Origin: Dehalococcoidia bacterium
GTDB lineage: Bacteria; Chloroflexota; Dehalococcoidia; DSTF01; JACRBR01
Assembly: GCA_015478665.1 (NCBI GenBank)
Contig: JADMII010000003.1
Coordinates: 100,413-164,412, forward strand
Length of the DNA: 64,000 bases
Reading direction: 5' to 3'
In this document: one piece after another, positions 26,863-36,519 of the stretch
How the letters are laid out: each line of letters begins with the position of its first letter
Numbering within the stretch: position 1 is the stretch's first letter
Notes under the pieces: model-generated
Database searches by the model: none
What the model saw: only the letters and a program-made list of their open reading frames with translations
What the model was told of the DNA's origin: nothing
Position numbers and translations under genes: made by a program

Positions 26863-28050
26863 TCAGCGATCCTGCAACGCGGCCACGCCGGGCAGCGTCC
26901 TGCCCTCGAGGAACTCGAGCGCGGCGCCGCCACCGGTCGAGACGTGCGAGTACGCGGGCGAAAGCCCGAGGTCGCTGACCAGCGCCACGGTCTCGCCGCC
27001 GCCGATGACCACGCTCGCCTGCGACTTCGCCAGGAAGCGCGCCAGCTCCCGCGAACCCTGCGCGAACGCCTCCCACTCGGCGACGCCGAGCGGCCCGTTC
27101 CAGACGATCGTCATCGCCGGCTGCAGCTTCGCCTCGTACGCCTGCACCGTCTGCGGCCCCACGTCGAGGATCATCCAGCCGTCCGGCACCGCCTCCAGCG
27201 CCACGATGCGCGACGCGGCGTCCCCGGCGAAGCGCTCCGCCACCACGGCATCGGTGGGCAGGCCGAGGTCGACCCCGCGCTCGGCGGCTTCGGCGACGAT
27301 GGCGCGCGCCGCATCGAGCTGCCCGTCCTCGACGAGCGAGGCGCCGACTGCGACGCCGCCCGCCTTCAGGAACGTGCTCGCCATGCCGCCGCCGATGAGC
27401 AGCGTGTCGACGATCGAGAGCAGGTGGCGCAGCACGCCAATCTTCGAGCTGATCTTGGCGCCGCCGATGATCGCCGCCAGCGGACGCTCCGGTTCTGCGA
27501 TGACGCGGCCGAGCTGGTCGACCTCCTTCTCCATGAGGAAGCCGGCGACCGCCGGCAGGAACTTCGCAACGCCGGCAGTGGAAGCGTGCGCCCGGTGCGC
27601 TGTGCCGAAGGCGTCGTTGACGTAGAGGTCGCCGAACGACGCCAGCTGCTCGGCGAGCTTCGGGTCGTCCTGCTCCTCGCCCGGCTCGAAGCGGACGTTC
27701 TCAAGCATCACGACGTCCCCGGGCTGCAGCGCCTCGACCGCCGCCCGCGCCGATGGCCCGACGACGTCGTCCGCGGCCTCCACGCGGGCGCCGAGCAGCT
27801 CGCCGAGCCGCGCCGCCACCGGCGCCAGGCGCAGCGCCGGCACGACCTGGCCGTCCGGCCGGCCCAGATGGGACATCAGCACGACGCGCGCGCCATGCTC
27901 ACGCAGATACGCGATCGTCGGCAGCGCCGCCCGGATGCGCGTGTCGTCGAGGATTGCGCCGCTGCTCTTCTCGATGGGTACGTTGAAGTCCACGCGCACG
28001 AGCACGCGCTTCCCGGCGACCTCGACATCGCGCACGGTCTTCTTCGTCAT
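26863..28050 (-). CDS. pgk: Phosphoglycerate kinase
   Basis: A 395-aa enzyme that moves phosphate between 1,3-bisphosphoglycerate and ADP in glycolysis or gluconeogenesis. Signatures in order are RVLVRVDFNVP (about 15-25, substrate loop), MSHLGRPDG, NVRFEPGEE, VNDAFGTAHRAHAST, AAIIGGAKISSKI (about 192-204, hinge), GGGMASTFL, VWNGPLGVAEW and GGGETVALV. The length is standard. It is not clustered with gap or tpi here. Between pgk and comM lie 104 bp without features. Confidence 0.97.
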   Translation of the reverse strand: MTKKTVRDVEVAGKRVLVRVDFNVPIEKSSGAILDDTRIRAALPTIAYLREHGARVVLMSHLGRPDGQVVPALRLAPVAARLGELLGARVEAADDVVGPSARAAVEALQPGDVVMLENVRFEPGEEQDDPKLAEQLASFGDLYVNDAFGTAHRAHASTAGVAKFLPAVAGFLMEKEVDQLGRVIAEPERPLAAIIGGAKISSKIGVLRHLLSIVDTLLIGGGMASTFLKAGGVAVGASLVEDGQLDAARAIVAEAAERGVDLGLPTDAVVAERFAGDAASRIVALEAVPDGWMILDVGPQTVQAYEAKLQPAMTIVWNGPLGVAEWEAFAQGSRELARFLAKSQASVVIGGGETVALVSDLGLSPAYSHVSTGGGAALEFLEGRTLPGVAALQDR

Positions 28051-28154
28051 GCGGAGGATGGTGCCATCTACGCGCGCTTGTCGCCATGCTCCGCGCGGTC
28101 ATGGTCGGCCCGACGACACGGGCGCGTCCGGCTGACATCGACGCAGGGGCGAGC

Positions 28155-29681
28155 TCACACCGGGCGCTGCCGGTACTGCACCGCCTCGGCGAGGTGGTGC
28201 GACGCGATCACTTCCGCGTGGTCAAGGTCGGCGACGGTGCGCGCCAGCTTGAGGATGCGATGGAACGCCCGCGCGGACAACGACAGCTGCGCCATCGCCA
28301 GCCGTAGCAGTGACTGCGCCTGCTCGTCCATGCGCGTCTGGCAGTACTCCCGTACCTCCGTCGGCGACATCTCCGCGTTCGACAGCGTGTGGCCGCCGGA
28401 GAAGCGTGCGAGCTGCACGCGCCGGGCGTCCTCGACGCGCTGGCGGATCACGTATGACGGCTCACCGGATGTCTCGCCCGCCAGCTTCTCGTAGTCGACG
28501 CGCGGCACCTCGACGAAGATGTCGATGCGGTCGAGCAGCGGGCCGGAGATGCGCTTCTGGTAGCGCGTGACGGTCGACGCCGAGCACGAGCATTCTTTCG
28601 CGGCGTCGCCCGCGTAGCCGCAGGGGCACGGGTTCTGCGCGCAGACCAGCATGAAGTTCGCCGGATAGGTGACCGAGCCCTGGGCGCGCGAGATCGTGAC
28701 GAGGCGGTCTTCGAGCGGCTGCCGCATCACCTCCAGCACCTGCTGGCCGAACTCCGGCAGCTCGTCGAGGAACAGCACGCCGCGGTGGCTCAGGCTGATC
28801 TCCCCCGGCCGCGGCGTCCGTCCACCGCCGACGAGGCCGGCGTGAGAGATCGTGTGGTGCGGCGCCCGGAACGGCCGCCGCGAGATCAGCGGCGTATCGC
28901 CGGGCAGCAGGCCGGCGACGGAGTAGATCTTCGTCACCTCCAGCATCTCGTCGGGCGTCATCTCCGCCAGGATGGAAGGCAGCGCGCGCGCCAGCAGCGT
29001 CTTGCCGCTGCCCGGTGGCCCGGAGAGCAGCACGTTGTGCCCGCCCGCCGCCGCCACCTCCAGCGCGCGCTTCACGTGCTCCTGCCCCTTCACGTCCGAG
29101 AAGTCGTTGCCCTCCCAGGCCGTGGTCGACCGCGTCACCCCCTGCGAGCGTGCCGGCGCGATCAGCTCGCTGCCCGTCAGGTGCCCGATGAGCGCGGTCA
29201 GCGTCTCGACGGGGATGATCATCATGTCCGGCAGCAGCGCCGCCTCCGCGGCATCCGCGGACGGCACGAAGGCCGTGCGGATGCCGCGCTCGCGCGCCAG
29301 CGCCACCATCGGCAGGATGCCCTGCGCGTGGCGCACGGTCCCGTCGAGCGAGAGCTCGCCAAGGAAGACGGCGTCGCTCACATCGGCGAGCGCCTGGCCC
29401 GCCGCCACCATGATGCCGACGGCGATCGGCAGGTCGTACGTCGGTCCTTCCTTCCGCAGATCGGCCGGCGCCAGGTTGACGACGATGCGGCCGTTGGGGA
29501 AGCGCAGACCGGAGTTCTTGATCGCCGATTCGACGCGGTCCTTCGCCTCCTTGACGGCGGCGTCCGGCAGGCCCACCATCGCCAGGCCGTTGAGGCCGCG
29601 GCGTGAGACATCGACCTCACACTCGACGATCTGCCCTTCGAGCCCGACGACGGCGCAGGAGAGGATCTTGGCGAGCGGCAT
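28155..29681 (-). CDS. comM: YifB/ComM family Mg-chelatase-like AAA+ helicase
   Basis: A 508-aa protein of the ComM family, hexameric helicases that promote branch migration during natural transformation. Order: an N-terminal S5-like domain (VECEVDVSRRGLNGLAMVGLP, about 18-38), then the AAA+ core with Walker A GPPGSGKTLLARALPSI (about 212-228), Walker B VLFLDELPEF, sensor AQNPCPCGYAGD, and a C-terminal domain beginning ISGPLLDRIDIFVEVPRV and ending SARAFHRILKLARTVADLD. A short cysteine motif (CSCSASTVTRYQKR) is normal for the family. ATG 29681 is taken as start; an in-frame ATG at 29717 would add 12 residues. Confidence 0.92.
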   Translation of the reverse strand: MPLAKILSCAVVGLEGQIVECEVDVSRRGLNGLAMVGLPDAAVKEAKDRVESAIKNSGLRFPNGRIVVNLAPADLRKEGPTYDLPIAVGIMVAAGQALADVSDAVFLGELSLDGTVRHAQGILPMVALARERGIRTAFVPSADAAEAALLPDMMIIPVETLTALIGHLTGSELIAPARSQGVTRSTTAWEGNDFSDVKGQEHVKRALEVAAAGGHNVLLSGPPGSGKTLLARALPSILAEMTPDEMLEVTKIYSVAGLLPGDTPLISRRPFRAPHHTISHAGLVGGGRTPRPGEISLSHRGVLFLDELPEFGQQVLEVMRQPLEDRLVTISRAQGSVTYPANFMLVCAQNPCPCGYAGDAAKECSCSASTVTRYQKRISGPLLDRIDIFVEVPRVDYEKLAGETSGEPSYVIRQRVEDARRVQLARFSGGHTLSNAEMSPTEVREYCQTRMDEQAQSLLRLAMAQLSLSARAFHRILKLARTVADLDHAEVIASHHLAEAVQYRQRPV

Positions 29682-29700
29682 GAGGCGAGTGTCGCATATA

Positions 29701-29712
29701 GAACATTTGTAC
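29701..29712. promoter_or_regulatory. LexA-box-like palindrome before comM
   Basis: GAACATTTGTAC, one mismatch from the GAACnnnnGTTC pattern of Gram-positive-type LexA boxes, 20 bp before the comM start, in an A+T-richer patch. On the minus strand a TATATG (29693-29698) lies next to it. Confidence 0.25.
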
Positions 29713-29850
29713 GTCAAGCGCGCAGCTTGTCATCCGCGGCTGGCGTGCTGCGTTTGCCCCACAGCGAACGGGGAACGCCCATCGAGCGCCGGCTATCGCG
29801 CCGGCGGCGCCTGCCAGCACAGAGCGGTCAGCCGCGGCGTCGCGACCGGA

Positions 29851-30531
29851 CTACGCCGCACGCCGGGCATGCTCCACGCCGTCGAGGAAGGTCCAGAGCG
29901 CATCGGCGCACTCCGTCGCCGAGCGCAGGACGGCCGCGCGGGTAGCGGGCGTGCTCGCGTGGCGCCGCACCATGTCGGCGCCGACCTGCGCATGGACTTC
30001 GTCCGCTTCGACGTGCACCGCGAAGAAGTGCAGCGTGCGCGAATCAGAGATGCCGAAGAACTGCTCGAGGCCGGCGATCTTGGTGCGCGCGACGTCCGGG
30101 ACCTGTGACTCGTACACGTACAGCGCCGCGCACGCCTCCGCGAATGACCGCCGCGCCGTCACGTCGCGGTACAGATCGACGAGTGCGCGTGTTTCTGGCA
30201 GCGGCGGCGCCGTCTCGACGTCGCTCCGGGCAGCGCCGATGCCCTCGCCGAAGCGCAACCATAGTTCGGGGTGGTTCTCGTCGCCGCGCTCCTCCTCGAT
30301 GAGGTTCTCCAGCAGCGCCTGGCGGTCGTGTTGGTCCGGGCACTGCGCGTGCGCGGCGCTCACGTACTGCGGAAAGGCCAGGACGTGATGGTAGTACTGC
30401 GCCGCGTAGAGCCGCAGATCTTCGAGGTTCAGTCCGCCGTGCTGCCACGCCTGATAGAAGGGATGCTCGAGCAGGCTGCGGGCGCGCACCAGCGCGCGGA
30501 CCTCACCAAGGACGTCGTGAGTCGCATCCAT
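29851..30531 (-). CDS. CADD-like diiron protein (pABA/folate-linked, TenA/PqqC fold)
   Basis: A 226-aa heme-oxygenase-fold protein. Possible metal ligands Glu80, His87, Glu141, His173, Asp177 and His180 have the spacing I recall for the Chlamydia CADD diiron site (each one lower). Tyr26 (HPFYQAW) and Lys151 (RTKIAGLEQFFG) fall where CADD has the tyrosine and lysine used up to make p-aminobenzoate from its own side chain. If these matches hold, the protein would supply pABA for folate. The ATG has a GGGGAGGAG ribosome binding site. It stands alone; no folate genes are adjacent. Other members of the fold have other jobs, so the pABA role is inference. Confidence 0.75.
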   Translation of the reverse strand: MDATHDVLGEVRALVRARSLLEHPFYQAWQHGGLNLEDLRLYAAQYYHHVLAFPQYVSAAHAQCPDQHDRQALLENLIEEERGDENHPELWLRFGEGIGAARSDVETAPPLPETRALVDLYRDVTARRSFAEACAALYVYESQVPDVARTKIAGLEQFFGISDSRTLHFFAVHVEADEVHAQVGADMVRRHASTPATRAAVLRSATECADALWTFLDGVEHARRAA

Positions 30532-30924
30532 TCGGCGCTCTCCTCCCCTGCCGGCCGGGTCGATACGTGGGTTGTACGTCGTGTGTGAACGTGGCGCCAG
30601 CTCTGACTACGATGGTTGTCCCGCCCGGCGCCAGAACCGGAGGTCACGTTCGCCGTTCCCGCTGCGATGCCGACGACTAGAGCACGCAGATCCGGGCAGA
30701 TCTTTCGGATCATACCGCCCTCCGTCGTCCGGCGATTACACCCAGGTGCGCGCTCGTCCCGCCCCCGCCCGGCGGCTTCCGTCTCCGAACCGTCTTCGGT
30801 CGAGGGTGGGCACGAATTCTCTTCACCCGGCGAGTAGAGCCAATGCGATCCCTGCCCGAATTTCGGGTGGGCCGCAGCGTCGCGAACCGGCTGAGCCTTG
30901 CCCGCGCAAGCCTGGAAGAGCCGA
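30532..30924. other. Non-coding stretch with one copy of a duplicated segment
   Basis: This 393-bp region upstream of the CADD-like gene has no convincing reading frame. It holds the left copy (30608-30701) of a direct repeat that recurs at 31845-31939 at the end of the Pro/Thr-rich gene, so at least part of it is the relic of a duplicated gene end. Confidence 0.5.
30608..30701. repeat. Direct repeat, left copy (94 bp)
   Basis: Matches 31845-31939 along the full length, with a nearly identical core starting GTTCGCCGTTCCCGC and ending GACTAnAGCAnGCAG. In the right copy the segment spans the last codons and the stop of the Pro/Thr-rich protein. Here the matching codons are shifted and the stop is not in frame. 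Confidence 0.7.
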
Positions 30925-31302
30925 TCAGCCCTCGCTGCGATCCCTGACTGCTGCGTGGAGCGCGAAAGCAATCAGGGACAGCGGCACAAGGATCCAAAGC
31001 GACAGGAGGCCATAGCGGCGGAGCCCCGCAGAAGGATCCACGCCGGCCAGCTCAGACTCCAGCGCGCCTGGTCGACTCAGCACCACTGCGTACACGGCCA
31101 GCGGCGCGTAGTTGAGCCCGGCGCCGACGAGCCACAGCCCGAACATTCGCGTCGTCAGGCCGGAGGCTTGCGTCAATGCCCAGAGTCCTAACCCAACCAT
31201 GCCAATGACACCGATGATGAACTCCGCGAGGATGATCCGCCGTCGCCGGGCAGAACCACTGGCGCCGTACATGTCGATGGCGGCGAGCCGCCGGACATTC
31301 AC
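30925..31302 (-). CDS. Small integral membrane protein, unknown family
   Basis: About 125 aa if read from GTG 31302 (VNVRRLAAIDMYG), or 115 aa from ATG 31272; neither has a clear ribosome binding site. A basic N-terminal patch (SARRRRIILAEF) is followed by three hydrophobic segments at about 28-50 (IIGVIGMVGLGLWALTQ), 58-82 (MFGLWLVGAGLNYAPLAVYAVVL) and 98-120 (YGLLSLWILVPLSLIAFALHAAV). Positive residues before the first span suggest the N-terminus is inside. The family is not recognised. It sits between decayed sequence on both sides but its own frame is intact. Confidence 0.55.
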   Translation of the reverse strand: MNVRRLAAIDMYGASGSARRRRIILAEFIIGVIGMVGLGLWALTQASGLTTRMFGLWLVGAGLNYAPLAVYAVVLSRPGALESELAGVDPSAGLRRYGLLSLWILVPLSLIAFALHAAVRDRSEG

Positions 31303-31431
31303 CAGCGACACGCTGGTGTTGCCGGAACCGGGTAGACGCCCTCGCTCGGCGTCCGGCCAACGGCGAGCGTCACAGCCGTGCGGCGCGCACAAGCCCGGAC
31401 CAACGGGAAACTTCTGTTCGCCCGGATGACG

Positions 31432-31528
31432 GTTTGTGACATGCGAGTCTCGCTGCGACGTGCTGCAAGGCTTTGGGGAACATCATCGGGAACACACACC
31501 ACGTTTGTGACCTGCGTCTCGCTGCAAC
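31432..31528. repeat. Short imperfect direct repeat pair
   Basis: Two copies of a 26-28-bp word starting GTTTGTGAC and containing TCTCGCTGC lie at 31432-31459 and 31503-31528, 71 bp apart. They precede the transposase relic and may be part of the same decayed element. Confidence 0.45.
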
Positions 31529-31549
31529 GGTGGAGGCACCGTGCCGTGG

Positions 31550-31815
31550 CATCGTGATGGCACTCACATCGTCTATGGTAGCGGCGTGTATTGGATTCTG
31601 ACCAGCGACCACGACGCTCGTCGGCATGCTGGCGAGGGGCACGCTCGCCGCTGCGACACAACAGGTCCCATGTCCTGTGCGGGATCGACGAGGGCCGCGG
31701 CGACGGCCAGAGCGCCCGGAATCTGGCCACGTTGCGGCATCTGGCGCTGAATCTGCTCCGCCGCGAGTCGGCCAAAGCCAGCAGCGCCAGCAAACGCTTC
31801 AAGTCAAGGCCGCTT
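31550..31815 (+). pseudogene. C-terminal relic of an ISAs1/IS4-type transposase
   Basis: One frame (codons at 31591+3n) reads the C-terminal signature of these transposases: RHNRSHVLCGIDEG, then SARNLATLRHLALNLLRRE and a basic tail (31654-31815). This matches the usual IENxLHWVLDV and NLATLRxLALNLLR order with the IEN worn to RHN. Further upstream in the same frame, HSHRLW, a stop, then RRVLDSD resemble the HGRxExRR block, so the 60-100 residues between have been lost. No start and no inverted repeats are visible. Confidence 0.6.
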
Positions 31816-31844
31816 GAACGACCAATGTCTCACCCGCCTCCTGT

Positions 31845-31939
31845 TACGATGGTTCCCCGCCGGCGTGGCAACCGTAGGCGTCGCGTTCGCCGTTCCCGCC
31901 GCGATGCCGACGACTACAGCAGGCAGCGTCCGAGCAGAT
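31845..31939. repeat. Direct repeat, right copy (95 bp)
   Basis: Partner of 30608-30701. It covers the last few codons (ending LLGRCLL) and stop of the Pro/Thr-rich gene plus about 70 bp beyond it. Confidence 0.7.
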
Positions 31940-32587
31940 TGAGGACGCACGGCGTCGCCGTGGCCGTCGGCGTGCGTGTCGGCGTACGGGTGGGAGTCGG
32001 CGTTGGCGTACGCGTCGGCGTCGGCGCCGGCGTACGGGTCGGGCTGGGCGTGTCGGGCGGCCGCGCGGTATCGGTCGGGCGCGCCGTGTCCGCCGGACGC
32101 GGCGTGTTGGTCGCAGCGGGGCCACCGCCCCTCGTCGGCGTCGCCGTGGCGCCCGCCGGCGGACGACCGACCGTCGGGCTGGCCGCCGCGCCGCTCGTGC
32201 GGGTTTCGCCCGGCCGGGGCGCCACCGGCGAGCCGCCGCTTCCGACCGTCGCGGATGCCATCGCGCCCGCGGCAGGCTGCGTCGCCGTCGCGGTGAGCGA
32301 TCCCCGCCCCGGGGCGGCAGTCGCCGAAGCGCGCGGCGATCCCGGCGCGGCGGCGGCCTGGGTGCGGGCATCGGCGGCAGCGGCGGCGATCACCGCCGGC
32401 GAGAGCGGCGGCTGCAGCTGCTGGACCGGCTCCGCAGAATAATCCGCGCGCAGCGACGACGCCGTGGTCGTCTGCAAGCGGGCGATGTCAGGCCGGCGCA
32501 GCGCCAGCGTGGCGCCGCCGAACGCCGCCGCGAAGGCGGCCGCGACGACCGCGACGACGAGCGCTCCGCCGCCCAGCCGGCCCGCAT

Positions 32588-32591
<4 letters not shown>
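31914..32591 (-). CDS. Pro/Thr-rich membrane-anchored protein coupled to an HD-GYP sensor
   Basis: A 225-aa protein: one N-terminal transmembrane helix (about 8-30, GGALVVAVVAAAFAAAFGG), then a long low-complexity region of Ala, Thr and Pro. From about 185 it contains short repeats built on TPTRTP, and it closes on a cysteine-containing hydrophobic end (CVLNLLGRCLL). Such stretches usually act as extended stalks outside the membrane. Its ATG overlaps the stop of the HD-GYP sensor gene as ATGA, so the two are co-translated. No known domain is present. The 3' end lies inside a 95-bp repeat whose other copy is 1.2 kb away. Confidence 0.6.
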
Positions 32592-34348
<1,757 letters not shown>

Positions 34349-34695
34349 TCTCAAGGAAGTATCGGATCGATTCAACACAACGCTGAGGGCCGCACTGGCG
34401 CCGGACGAGGCGGCGCCGACGCGGCGCCTCGGCCTTCGAGGGGATGCGCCGGAGACCGACGCTCCGGCGACCGGCACGGTCGAGCTTCGCGCCCGCCCGG
34501 CGGGGATTCGCCGAACCACCCGCTCGTTCGCCACCCTCACGGTCGCCGGCGCGCTGCCGATACTGATCGTGGGTGAGGGAATCAGGGTCGGGGTGATTCG
34601 TCGCGCCGCCGCACGCTCGCGCCGGCTCGACGCTCGCCCCACGAGCGCGCCGACACGGCTCGTCGCCGCCGGCCGCATCTTCGGAGGGCGAAGCC
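34349..34695. other. Divergent promoter region, no gene seen
   Basis: 347 bp between the divergent HD-GYP sensor and uspA. Open frames cross it on both strands, but their sequence is arginine/alanine noise without domains. It must hold the two promoters; I could not place them firmly. Confidence 0.4.
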
Positions 34696-35139
34696 ATGTT
34701 CAAGCACGTCCTGGTGACACTGGATGGGACGCCGCGCGGCGAATCGGTCATCCCCTACGCCGCCGACGTCGCCCGCTCGATGCACGCCGAGCTGACGCTC
34801 CTGCGCATCGTCGAGTCCGGCACGGCGGACTGGAGCGAGCGCGGCGCCATCGGCAAGGCCTCGGCCGACGCCACGATCCGCTCGCTGTTCATCGAGCAGG
34901 CGCAGACGTACCTCGACCGCGTCGCCGCGCAGCTCGCCACCGGCGGCGCGACGGCGCACACGCTGGTGCGGCACGGGCAGCCGGCGCGTCAGATCGTCGC
35001 CGCCGCGAAGGAGCTCGATGTGGACGCGATCGCCATGTCGACGCACTCGCGCCGCGGCATCAACCGGCTGATGTTCGGCAGCGTCGCGGAACAGGTGCTG
35101 CACGAGACGAGCCTGCCGGTGCTGCTGATCCGCGCATAG
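34696..35139 (+). CDS. Universal stress protein (UspA family)
   Basis: A 147-aa single Usp domain. It starts MFKHVLVTLDGTPRGESVIP and has the nucleotide-binding pattern near the C-terminus: STHSRRGINRLMFGSVAEQVL (Gly-x2-Gly-like, then Gly-Ser, about 116-136), ending in SLPVLLIRA. This motif suggests an ATP-binding member. A CGGAGGGCGAAG ribosome binding site precedes ATG 34696. It stands alone and is divergent from the HD-GYP sensor gene. Confidence 0.9.
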   Translation: MFKHVLVTLDGTPRGESVIPYAADVARSMHAELTLLRIVESGTADWSERGAIGKASADATIRSLFIEQAQTYLDRVAAQLATGGATAHTLVRHGQPARQIVAAAKELDVDAIAMSTHSRRGINRLMFGSVAEQVLHETSLPVLLIRA

Positions 35140-35270
35140 CGCGGAGCAAGAGCCCGGAACTCGGGACAATGCGTCGGCGCCGCCCCTCTACCGTCGGCAG
35201 GAGCCGCTGACGGCGGCCCGAGGATCGCGCCTCTTGCCGGTGCCTCGGCGTGCCGTCCGTGCGCCCGCGG

Positions 35271-36509
35271 TCAAGCGACGATCAGTGGAATACGCATCTC
35301 GTCCGGTGAGAGGCCGCCGTGGTTTCCGCGCAGCCGCTCCTCCGTCCCGTCGCGATACTCCAGCAGCGTGTCGTCGAGCGCGACCGCCTGCAGGTCGCCG
35401 AAGCGCTGGCGCACGTCGGAGGCGATGGCGTGCGGGCCGAAGAGCCGCAGATCCGCCGCCTCGTCGATCGTCAGCAGCGCGTAGTGCGCGCCGAACCGCG
35501 CCCGGAACTCGGCCGCGAAGGCGTCGCCTGCGCCCGGCTGCAGGTGGAAGCGCGGCGCTCTCCCGTCGCCGTCCGGCGGCGCGAGGAGCATCGCCATGAG
35601 CGGGTCGTCGCGGCGGAGCTCGACGACGCTCGCTGCGGGCGTCGCGATCTGCCCGTGGTCGGCGCTGATTACGAGGCGCGCCTCCTCGGGCAGCGCCTCG
35701 GCGAGCCGCGCGAGCGCCGCGTCGACCCGCAGCAGCACGCGCCCCGGCCTCGCCGCAAACGGCCCGTGCTCGTGTTCGGCCGCGTCGAACTGGGGCAGGT
35801 AGAGGTACGTATACGTCGGCGGCGGCGCCCGACGCAGGCGCGCGACCACCACCGTGACCGCCGACCTGATCCCGTCGTAGCCGGCGCTGGCCGTGCCGCC
35901 CGTGCTGTATCGCGTATACGCGCTCCCGGCGATCTGCGCCGGAAACAATGACAGCACGTCGCGCGCGTATCGCGGTAGCAGCGCCGGCCGCAGGAAGACG
36001 TCGTCTGGCACGACGCCGAACTCCGTCAGCGGCCGCCGCGTGAAGCGCTCGATGAACGGCAGCACGGTCGCCGTCACTCCCTGCGCTGGCAGATACGACC
36101 ACCAGCCGGCGACGCCGTGCTCCGCCGGCGAGAGGCCCGTCGCCAGCGACGTCAGCACCGGCGCCGTCGACGTCGGGAACAGCGCCCGCATCTCGAGCAC
36201 GACGTGCGAGCGGAGGAAGCTCGCCGCCGGCAGCCGCTCGACGACCTTCATCCCCAGGCCGTCGACCAGCACGAAGACGATGTGCGCAGGATCTGGCGCC
36301 CGGCCTCCCCGGCGAGGCGAGGCGGCGCCGCGCGGGTAGGAGATCGCCTCGACGATCTGCTCCGCGGCCGCCGTCAGCTCGATCTCCGGCACGCCGCCGA
36401 GCGATGCCAGCGCCAGCGACAGGTCGAGCGAGTCCGGCGCGCCGGCGCCCGGGCGCAGCAGCCTGCCGGCGCCGAACGCGGCGAGCAGGCGCGCGACGTC
36501 GGCGCTCAT
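35271..36509 (-). CDS. Alkaline-phosphatase-superfamily phosphodiesterase/nucleotide pyrophosphatase-like protein
   Basis: A 412-aa type I phosphodiesterase/NPP-fold protein. Metal and nucleophile motifs are visible: VLVDGLGMKV (Asp83), LFPTSTAPVLTSLATGLSPAEHG (nucleophile Thr/Ser around 113-115), YLPQFDAAEHEHGP (about 240-253, the second metal-binding Asp/His), SADHGQ (about 290-295) and LRGNHGGLSPDEMRIPLIV at the end. Such enzymes cleave phosphodiesters, nucleotide sugars or phosphonates at a two-zinc site. No signal peptide is seen, so it is likely cytoplasmic. It ends only 10 bp after the upstream acyl-CoA dehydrogenase gene on the same strand and probably shares its transcript. Confidence 0.8.
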   Translation of the reverse strand: MSADVARLLAAFGAGRLLRPGAGAPDSLDLSLALASLGGVPEIELTAAAEQIVEAISYPRGAASPRRGGRAPDPAHIVFVLVDGLGMKVVERLPAASFLRSHVVLEMRALFPTSTAPVLTSLATGLSPAEHGVAGWWSYLPAQGVTATVLPFIERFTRRPLTEFGVVPDDVFLRPALLPRYARDVLSLFPAQIAGSAYTRYSTGGTASAGYDGIRSAVTVVVARLRRAPPPTYTYLYLPQFDAAEHEHGPFAARPGRVLLRVDAALARLAEALPEEARLVISADHGQIATPAASVVELRRDDPLMAMLLAPPDGDGRAPRFHLQPGAGDAFAAEFRARFGAHYALLTIDEAADLRLFGPHAIASDVRQRFGDLQAVALDDTLLEYRDGTEERLRGNHGGLSPDEMRIPLIVA

Positions 36510-36519
36510 CGAGTCGAGC

